This document shows, one piece after another, positions 47,272-58,016 of a stretch of 64,000 bases of DNA (within the stretch, counting starts at the first letter, position 1; each line of letters starts with the position of its first letter). Source of the stretch: Periplaneta americana (lineage: Eukaryota > Arthropoda > Insecta > Blattodea > Blattidae). The notes below the pieces were generated by a model. That model saw nothing but the letters and a program-made list of their open reading frames with translations, was not told the origin of the DNA and ran no database searches. The stretch spans positions 117,414,121 through 117,478,120 of the forward strand of contig NC_091125.1 of the NCBI RefSeq assembly GCF_040183065.1, written 5' to 3'. A program made the position numbers and the translations under genes.

Positions 47272-48174
47272 TGTATCCCCTGATCACGGTTGTATAGTAT
47301 TATTCAGTAATCCGATGAAATGAGGAGGGAGGTGGCGTGTTTTTGTGGAATGATAGAGGGAAATGGGAGTGCCCGAGAAAAAACCCTCTGCAATGTCTGC
47401 TTTGTGTACCAGCGCTCTAGCACTTGAGCCACAGATGAGTTTGATTAGAGTCATTATTCCAGTGAAGCACCGGTACTTTAGTACTTAAAATCATAAGACT
47501 AGGTCATAGAAATACTTCTAGTATTTCTATGATCTAGGATTAAACCAAGATATTGGAGACGGTCTTGATTAAACACACTATAGATAGTTGGCAACCCTGT
47601 CCACTGTTAATGCACTTGCCGACCACTCCGTTTTTAATTAACATTTATACGCAGTTAAAATCTACAATAATTCAGTATTGCCATTATTATTATTTCTGAA
47701 GTCTTTCATTTCGTCAAAGGATTCCGATCTAATATTTGAAATATTGACCCCCTTGAACAGCAATGACTTCGTAGTGAAGCATTTGGTGGAAATTAAATTT
47801 CCCTATTACAAGTTAGTTTGGTCAATTCCATAAAATAATTTTTTAATATTTCATAAAATACTGCATAACAGATTGATATCGCTTATATAGTTTATAAACA
47901 AATAAACTCATTATTGCTAGGATATATATTAAATATTTCGTGCCTACGTGTAATCCCTGATCGGGGTGTAATGTCACCCACTATCTTGATATAATAGAGG
48001 TTTGCATGACTGAGTAATCCAAATATGGCGCTCTTGTCATGCTCTTATATTTACCGGTATCACTGAAATATACATTTGAACCGTATCTATCAAGAAAGTG
48101 AAGTGTCATAACAGTCAAGTTATACAAACAACGGAATTTTAAATATTTATATATTTTTAATACGTGTAATCGAT
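47272..48174. other. Upstream region of CNIH4
   Basis: No exon seen. A small hairpin at about 47499-47537 has 13-bp arms (TCATAGAAATACT) around TCT. The promoter and transcription start of CNIH4 should lie here, or further up if there is a non-coding exon, but no clear core motif was identified. Confidence 0.4.
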
Positions 48175-48249
48175 ATGGTGTCTGATCCATTGCTGTTTAC
48201 TTTTTCGTTAGTAGATACAGGAGCTGTTCTTTTCTTACTAGTTTATTTC
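48175..48249 (+). CDS. CNIH4: CNIH4 coding exon 1
   Basis: 25 codons from ATG to donor GTATCC, phase 0. It encodes the first hydrophobic segment ([14 protein letters not shown]). The donor is a weak match to GTRAGT, but the join to exon 2 restores the family sequence V-Y-F-V-I-T-L-S-D-L exactly. Confidence 0.85.
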
Positions 48250-51200
48250 GTATCCTTTTTAAATATTTGTACGGTATTAGTGTTTCGTTATAATGGCGAA
48301 GTAGCATAGAAAATAATAATTGTCTTCTGCATCTTTACACTAATTAAAAGTGCAAGATCACATAAGTATGTGCTACAGTGTCATTTGTAATTAACCTGAC
48401 TAGGCACAACAGTCCCCTGCGGTGGCTGAATGGTCAGACCTTCAGCCTGTCATGCAGGCGATTCGGGTTCGAGTCTCGGTTAGACCTGGAACACTTGTGG
48501 CGGGCAAATCGCAGTTGGGGTTTTCCTCAGGGTTCTCCCGTTTTCTCATATTAGGCATCTGGGCAACATTTATCCATTTCGTCATCATTCCATAGCATTC
48601 CCCGAACGCCGACTGGCCTAGGGATGAGGGGTGTTGTCTGCTCGAAACCTTGGTACGCAGCGACCCTTAGTGTAGTCAGCCAGTGTGGGTTTGGGAATGC
48701 GCCTAACTTGAAGGTTAGAACAATATAGCGTTAAAGGTCGCGGTGCTGGGCCATAGTGCCCCTCTCCCGAAATTCAATTCCATTTCATCCCATCCTGACA
48801 AATAAACTACTTAATTATAATAGAATTGTAGATACAAATTCAAATATTTGCTATTTGGAAGAAGCTAAGATCTTTGAAAGTAATCCTGCAGAGAAGTTAA
48901 TGTTGGTTGTTTTAATAAACGAAATTAACCAATAATTATGTAGGATTTGAGGCTCTGCCGACATTAGATATGGAATAATTCTTCTCGAGTTCTCAACCAG
49001 TTGAGTTAGATAGTTGCTTCCAAGCTTTCGATGACTAGCTCTGCCATTTTCTTCAGGGATTGAAGTGACTTCAGAGCTAGTAATCGAAAGCTTGGAAGCA
49101 ACTATCCAACTCACCTGGTTGAGAACCCGAGAAGAATTATTCCATAGCCAATAATTGTTTTGAGATAGGCCTATATCCCTTTGGGAAGTATAGGCCTATA
49201 TAGTTTGCCTACTTCTTAGTAAAAGCTGTCTAGTAGTTGTCTTCTTTTGACAGGTTCTAGGCAGCAAAAAAGTCGGAGTTCTATTCAAAGCAAATTCAGC
49301 GCGATTTGTGATACAGAAATGACTGTCTGGAGAGATTTCTCTTAATAATTCAGTTTTCTGTCAACATTCCATGTTTAGGCCTATTTAGTTTATTATCGAC
49401 GCTCAGAACCCCATTATTACCTACAAAAGTGTGCACTGTCCACCATAACTCAGGTTAATTAAAGGTAGATTTTAATGTCCAAGTTTCAGACATTTTGTTT
49501 TCTGTCTGTTATTATTATGAAGTCATCATTTTGAAATGTATCCTACATGAGTAATATGTAATAACTTCCTTAATGCTAATTCAGGTTATAACGTTATCAG
49601 ATCTCGAGTGTGATTATCTAAATGCTCAACAATGTTGTTCGAAACTGAATATGGTAAGTCAGGTGGTTCATTTTTAATAAACACAGTAATAAATTACAGA
49701 CAGGTCAGTTATTTCAGGCTTCCAGGACATTTCGGTTGTGATGATAGTTTGGGTTAAACACCCAAAATCTTCAAGCCTATTACACATTAGTTATTACGGT
49801 ACTAAAACTTAAATTTTGTAGAAGACCCCGACTCTAACTAAATATCATTATTTAGCTCACTATCTGAAAACTATCACAATGGTATATGCATACAGTGAAC
49901 CAATAGTACTTCAATTATAAAAAAATATATATAATAATGAAAATTTAACCGCAGACAACATAAAAATGGCCTATAAAAATCTATAAAGTGAAGAAAATAA
50001 CCTGAAACTACATCTAAATGTTAAAAAAAGACTTTAATCTTGAAAACATGAAAAAAATACATTTTGATGACCTATAAAAACCCCACATATCTAACATATT
50101 TCATAGAGAATGTACTTAATTGTCACTATGCATTGTTTCAGACTACTGAGAAAAAATATGATTTTTTATTAAAATTCGGGCTCTACTTATGAAAATTGTT
50201 TATGGTCTTTTATACAGTATTGTACCGGTACTGTACTTTACTTCAACTAAAGTTGGCCTGTATTATTTCAATAATTTGTGGTGCCCTTATTTTGGGAGTG
50301 AATATTGATATACTTTCCTGTGAAAGATCTTCTTTTTTTTTTTTTTTTTTTTTTTTATCTTATTGAAGATTTTTCTGATAGCTTTATATATTTTAGTTAC
50401 ATGTTATCAATGTATCATATCGTTGTCCATATATAGAGTCGTAATTGCATGCAGTAAATACATGTAGAATATTTTATGATTAGAAAAAAAGCAAAAATAA
50501 AACCAATATAATATAAACAGTTTATATTATACAATTATTGTATACTTAATTATTAAGAGGTTCTTTAGGAAGTTATGGCTAGGAATTAATTACGGTAATA
50601 AATAAAACACAACAGTTGTTAAGTTTGAGTGTTTTATTGAAATTTAATGCTAAATATTACATTATTAGAGCATTTTTAAATTGTACTTGAGTTACATTCA
50701 ACAAAGAGCTTAGCTCCTGTACATCGTGCAAAGGGTGCAAATAGCCATAGTAGCTGACGCGCCCCTCTTAAACCCTACTACTACTACATCGTGCACCTTT
50801 AATTCATCAAAATCAAAATGTGTTTGAGAAATTACAAATGACTGCAAGTGTAATAATATCAGAAGTTGTTGTTGTTGTTTGCTAATGCCGAATTTCTGAC
50901 AATGAAATCATTAATTCTCTTGCTCTCCATTTTTCACCCAAGGACGCCAAGTTGATATCGGAAGTAGGCTACACGATTTCCTTTAGATGATCTCCCAGTC
51001 AGAAGCCTGTGAGAGATCTAGAGAATGCAATTCCTCAAACATATTTCGAAAAACCAGAACTATGTGATGTGAAAGAGCTGAGCTTTTGAGTTGTAGCCTA
51101 TATAATGGAGGACAGTTTCAACACCTTCTACAAACGTTTAATATAAAATCTATTGCATTAAATCTCAGTAAAATATTTAAACATGGAAAATACTATGTTT

Positions 51201-53371
51201 TTTCTTTTATTAATTTATTCCTTGCTATATCTTCATAAAGAATCTTGTAATTGTACATAATAATATGTTTATACATTTTTTTTTAAGTGTTGAATACTCT
51301 GTACATACTTACTGTACGCATTTTCGAAATACTTTGTATGTTATTTATTATTTTGTAGAAAGTTATTTTATATAGGGCACCTTTCCGTGAAAATTAATTT
51401 TTTAGATATATGTGACCCGTTGCGCGAAAAGGGACCTGAAGTCGTGAAAGGAAATTTTACAAGAGAGCAAAATAACGAATTTGCGGTGTAAAAACTGCAT
51501 TTCTATGTTTTGACATCTTGTGCTACCTGTAGACTTTTTTTACATACTAAACTAGAACATAGTTTTACACAGTGCTTCTTAAATACCTAAATCTTTCTTA
51601 TAGTTGCTAAGAAAACAAATGAAAACTTTAATTTGCATTTTTCTCGAAAAGTACATAATGTAATATCAATATTCAATAAGTAATATATTAAAAACTATAG
51701 CACCTAGAACCATGAGTTTTTTTTAATGCTCAATATTTCATCCTCTTTTTGAAACCACAAAAAAACAAAAAAATGAAAAATCCGACTTTTGGTCCCATTT
51801 TCTGCAACTAAACTATTTCCAACTAAAGATTGAAGTAGACGTAAACAAAACCGAAATGTATTACTCCGCAATCGCAAGGTAGCTACCAAAGCAGCCACCA
51901 GGGCGCATTATTTTCAGCAAGTGAGCACGCAGGACAGCCACCATCTGATATATTGCAGACAACATTTCAACACATTCATTGAACTAACTCGTAAAATGCT
52001 CATAGAGGGTTAATATTATTATTTTTCTACTGGGAATAGTGGATTTTCATTTTCTGTAGATTCGTGATTAAATGTTATTCTTTGAAGAGTGGAGAATTTC
52101 TTTAATTCTACAGAAATTTATTTGAGGTTGACAACACTGAATCTCGCACTGTGTTATACCAGCTGTGCTGATGTGCTTTGTGAAGCTGCAAGTCACCTTG
52201 GGAGGGATTTAATGCCTATTACGCATGCGCGTTGCCATAATACACGTTACAATGATTTAACACGCAATGTCTGAAACTATTAATATAAACATGTTGTTTA
52301 AATCATAAGAAAGTGTTCTTATAAGCATGTTTAATTCACTCGTATTCCATTTATATTATACATTTTATTATTTTAGAAGGAACTATTTTAATATGAGGAA
52401 GAAGATGACAAGGAGGAGTTTGGAGGCGTTGTGCGTCCAATAGCCAATCAGGAACCATTAAGCCACGTGCATTTATTTACATTTACTTCAATCTTTAGCT
52501 GGAAAGAGAGTAATCACATATTGTGTATAATCTATATGAAATGAGCCAATTCAGTAGTGACATTAACAACAGAATTGTTATATGCCAGCAATTGTAATGA
52601 AAAGCACCAGAGATGAGAGGTAACTTACCAGTCATGATGAGACAGAATTTACCTCAGAAGCCAGAAGGAAGTAAGTCCAAAATCTCCATTTTGAAATGAT
52701 GAGATGAATGTTTCGCTCTTTTTGAATGTTTCTCTTTCTAAACAATATACCGAAAGTGATATGAAATGTAGTATTAATTAATTTAAATGATAGCAATTGA
52801 GTTTAAATACATGTGTCTTGCTTCCTTTTGCCAGCAATCAATAGAGAAAGTTTCACATAACTTTGTCACTCACTTCTTTGTAATATTGAAAAAATATGTG
52901 TAAATATCCATCCCTGCAATTCGGAAATACCAACATGAAAATAAACATAAATCATATATATGAATAGTCCACTGCTATGGAGTAATGGTTAGGCTGTCTG
53001 ACTGTAAAACAAGCGGGCCTGGGTTCAAATTATGGTTGGGACAAGTTACCTGGTTGAGGTTTTTTCCAGGGCTTTCCCTCAACCCATTAAGAGCAAATTC
53101 TGGGTACGTTTCAACATTGACCCCCAGAACTCGTTTTGCTGGCATTATCACCTTCATCCATTAAGATGCTATATCCTCCTGAACCCTGAAACATTTGTTG
53201 TTTTATTTTTAAAGTTCATTATAATTCTATACTTCAAAAAAAAAGTCACTGACATGAGGAAAAATGCCGAAAAAACTTTTCAGGTGTATGAAGTACGGTA
53301 TAGTATATTATACTTTCAGGACTCAGGAGGATATAACCATAGCAGTTGAAAAAGCTTCGTAAAATAAGCAA

Positions 53372-53427
<56 letters not shown>

Positions 53428-56400
53428 AAAGCCCATGTTTTGGTGCTTACTTCCTTTGTCTTCTGACTCAAGAAAAGCACTTGCTGGCAGGTTTGTGTGA
53501 TAATCATTATGCTCAGAGATGGTTTAAGTCACATGCCCTGTCTGGTTTCCACAAATATTCAGGCACTTGATGCAAGTTTCTGTTTTTGGTTTGCAGTGGG
53601 TGTTGCCAAAGTTGATTGCCCATGGCTTTCTGACACTTCTGCTCCTCCTCCATGCTCACTGGATTCTCACACTTGCAAACTTTCCATTGGCAATTTGGCT
53701 GGCTTATGAGTAAGTTAACTTTTTTCTTTAACTTTTTGTTAAATTTTCACTTTTTGTATACTTTGTGACCTGGTAGAGTGTAAGAGAAAGCCCTATGGTC
53801 TTAACTGTGCCAGTATAAATATATTATTATTATTATTATTATTAAGTCTGCTACTATGGTATTGTACGGTAGAGATACAGAATATTAGTCTAGAACCACA
53901 CATTTATTTGCGGATTTGGTTTAGAAAGATGTGCAGAGCTTTTTTTTTTATTATGATGCAGTTTATTAGTATAGATTAGTCTAGATTCATACATTGTTTG
54001 TTTGCGAATCTGTTTTTAAAAGATGAGGACAAGGCCTTTTTTTTTTTTTATAGTAAAGGCATCCACACAAATTTCAACCATATTTTATGCTGAAATATGA
54101 TGGATGGAACAGGTACAACGAAAGTACATGATAACCATTGTTCAAATCATTGAGAGCTTTCAGACATTTAAATATTGCTTCTCCACTTTATTTCTTGAAA
54201 GTGTATCTAGATTTTAATATGGGGTCATTTTCAGTAGTTTTTATTTTCACTTTCTACCATATTAGATATGAATTTATAAATTTGGAACTTACTTCATTGT
54301 CATCATTTTTTCTCTACAGTCCTCAGGTTAATGTAGGTTAGGTTATGAGCTGAGCTCAATGCTTAGCTATCAATCGATACTGAAGTGATTCTCTTTGATT
54401 TCCCCCAGGCATTTTCGAACCACCATTGTTTTGTTGTTTTAACATTTTATTGATTCTGCATAGCTTCTGCAGTTTGACTTTATATTGAACAGTGGTTGGA
54501 GCTCAGAAATAAATGTTGCAACTTTGGGAGGTAATATCAGGAGAATCAGTTTGAAGCATTGTATCAGCATTCTGCTATAACATGATAAAGATGTTTTTTG
54601 TTGGCAAAGCCTACCGAACTGTTTGGTAGTTACTTAACTTTCTGTAATTTATCATTGATTAATAGAGACGTTACTGAAAATGATGTTTCTCTAACTTTTC
54701 TGCAAGCGTTGCACAAGTTCCTATGTTCACCACTGTTCTTCCTTTTTGTTGGCCTTCAGACCAACCTAAAATGGTCGAGAGCCTATTAATTTCACCCAGT
54801 GCTCTCCCGTCTAGGAGAATTACACAGACAATCCTGAGGAAAATATAAACTTTCGTAACTTGACTCATCAGGTAAATTTTAAATCTTCAGCAGTCATAGT
54901 GCACTTTCCAAGGTAATAAATTGTACTTGACTGCATCCAGTTTAGTACATTGAAGCAGATATATTACAGCATTTTTCATAAAAGTGTGTGTCTAATGCCT
55001 ACCCACTTCACTTGCGTGATTCGGGTTATTTTTCAAAAGTAAGAAGTAATTTTAAATGCTCATATTTTCTTCTACATAATCTTAAAAATTCTGGCACTGG
55101 CTTATTACACAACAAATGGAATTTTCTTACATCACCATGACAAGTTTGTTTCTGATTGTTCTCTTGGTTGCATTATTAGTAGGCACTTTCCTGTAACTTG
55201 GCCTTCAAGATCGCCAGATATTAACCCAGCAGATTATTGGTTATGAGGCCATCTGAAGGAAGGAGTGTTCTTGAGCAAACCTAGGACAATATTGATGAGT
55301 TGAAGGACTTCATCGCACACACTATGGCAGATATTCCAGAAGACGGAACTCAGAGCTGCTGTATTCAACGTTGAAGAGAGGCTGTTATTTGTACAAAACG
55401 AAATAGTGGACATTACAACATCTACGATGAAATTACAGCAATGAGTAGTGATGCAAAAAAATCCCAATTCTTTTATAATATGCTGATGCCAGAATATTTA
55501 AGATTTTGTAGAAAATGAAAAAAATTTGAGCAATTAAAGTTACCTCTTATAATAACCACTTCCCTTAACATGTAAGGGTTGCCATATAAGACAGATTATA
55601 TTAAATGTAAGATATTAAAAAATGGACAATAATGATAAAAAATAGATGTGGAGAAAGTTGACAATAACAAAAGTTTTTTCTTTCTTTCCTCACTTTTCAA
55701 CATTTGGAAACATCAGTGATACCCACATTCTGCAGATGACTTGTCACTATTTGCCTCATTATAGTTTAACTCCTCCTACTTAATAATGAAAGGGATTTAC
55801 TGAAGCTAAATCATGGGCCCTCGGTAAGAAATTTTGTCTCTCTCATAGCTGGTCTTTCACTTCATACCCTTCCGCATATCTTGAGAGAATTTGTTTTCAT
55901 TGTTTTATGACTCCACCATTTGCTAGAAGACTAATAAAGAACTCTTTTTCAAAAGAGAAGATTGAAGTGTGATCAAAACTTGAGTTTCTTCTTTACATAT
56001 AGCACCAGTGCATCCAAGATTATGCAAAAGTTATTATTTTTTTCCATTTAACTTAGGTTATTCCTGTATTCCTCAATCAGTCTGAAAGTAATCCTAAACG
56101 AATTTAAGGCATGTTAAACTGGCACCATCATTATTTTATACACAACTCTTGACATATGGTGGAAGTTCTGTGAACACCCTTAACAACTTACATTATGCTG
56201 AATCACTGTTAGCATAGAATTTTATTGTAAAATGGATCGTGTTAATATCTCCTACAAACTCCTGAAGTATGTAATATTTATTTCTTAGTACTCTGAAGTA
56301 GCACTTTAATATAGATAATGTCATCTGCTTTTCATGTGAAAGAGATGTGGCAAGCTACTTGTGGTGGATATTAAGTCAAGGTGGAGATCTCTTCTTCTTG

Positions 56401-57967
56401 CATGGCACTACAACCCATTGTGGGCCTTCATCTTTTCTATCCGCTGATAGCACCTTTCATCTCTATAATCCAAATCCCACTGAACACAATCCCATCATCT
56501 ATTCTTAGGCCTATCTTTTGGTCTGGATCCTTCTGATCCTTGAACAATTTTATAATTTCATCTCCGATCTTGTGGAATTCGGAATATATTCTTCTAAGGA
56601 TCTTTCTTTCAAAAACGGCAGTCTGTATGCATATATCCTTATTCAACATCCATGTCTGTGTCCACACCTGTGGAGTAACGGCTAGCGCGTCTGGCCGCGA
56701 AACCAGGTGGCCCGGGTTCGATTCCCGGTCAGGGCAAGTTACCTGGTTGAGGTTTTTTCCGGGGTTTTCCCTCAAGCCAATATGAGTAAATGCTGGGTAA
56801 CTTTCGGTGCTGGACCCCGGACTCACTTCACCTGCATTATCACCTTCATCTCATTCAGACGCTAAATAACCTAAGATGTTGATAAAGCGTTGTAAAATAA
56901 CCCACTAAAATTTAAAAAAAAAAAATCCATGTCTGTGCACCATATATTACTATTGGCATGATTAAAGTCTTATAAATTTCCTCCTTGATGTTTCTTGAAA
57001 TAATTTAATGTTAGGCTCTACTCCCTATTCTTGTAGCAATCCTGACTTCGATTCCCCCCAATATTCATCCCAGCTTGCTCGACCCCAGTTCCTCCTTCGA
57101 ACTCCTGTGCTGACGAAAAGTCGCGAAACTAGGCTCGTTAATTCCTCGAAAAGTCTCTAAGTTAGGCTAAGCTCTATCCCTCAATTGCGAGAACTAACCT
57201 CGACTCTAGTTCCATCTCTCCCTCTCCCACATCGTACCCTCTGGGCAAGCCTAATACTTACTCAGGCATTCTCATTACCCCTGTCTCCATTACACTTAAA
57301 TTCTACCTCACTAACGTAATTCTTTTCACATTGACGTCTGAGGACGAATTTCTAAATTACCAATTTCTACCGCGACTCTCCTGTTTCCCCCACCCCAGAA
57401 CCAAGGAAAATCATATAATATTTTTTCTTCTTATTTTCAGTAAATAAACAAAGATTGTTAAAACAGTCTTACTATAATAAAACATCATCCTCCTTTAAAC
57501 TTCGACCCTATTGTCCTGTCACTCCCTTTTCCCCTCCGTCCACCTCGATGGCACGCCAAAGAGATGTCAACAGACACCAGTGCATGACAGGTCTATCCCA
57601 CGTTTTTAAACTTCAGAAAAAAAAAAACTATTCTTTTTTCACCATGAATGGAAGCAGTGTGTTGAACTCCTCTTCGTCAATAACAAAGATAACAAGGTTA
57701 TGCATATCCAACAACAAATATCTCTTGAACATAAACCCTAGATGGTGCCTTCTATCGTATTTTGCTGTGTGTAGGCCCTTATTCCACCAAGCCCTTCAGT
57801 TATTTTATTATTTATCATTCCTTCATTTATAGTTTCACTAATCATTCCTTCATTCATAGTAGTTTTCTGCTCAAGGGCAGGTCCTTCACTGCAAACCCAG
57901 TATTCTCCAGTCTTTCCTTTTTTTCTGCCTTCCTCTTTAGCCTCTGCATACTATCCATCAGATTTTA

Positions 57968-58016
<49 letters not shown>

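Noticed and set aside
53346..53570. ORF with Tyr-Ile repeat
   Set aside because: Translation of a TA microsatellite.
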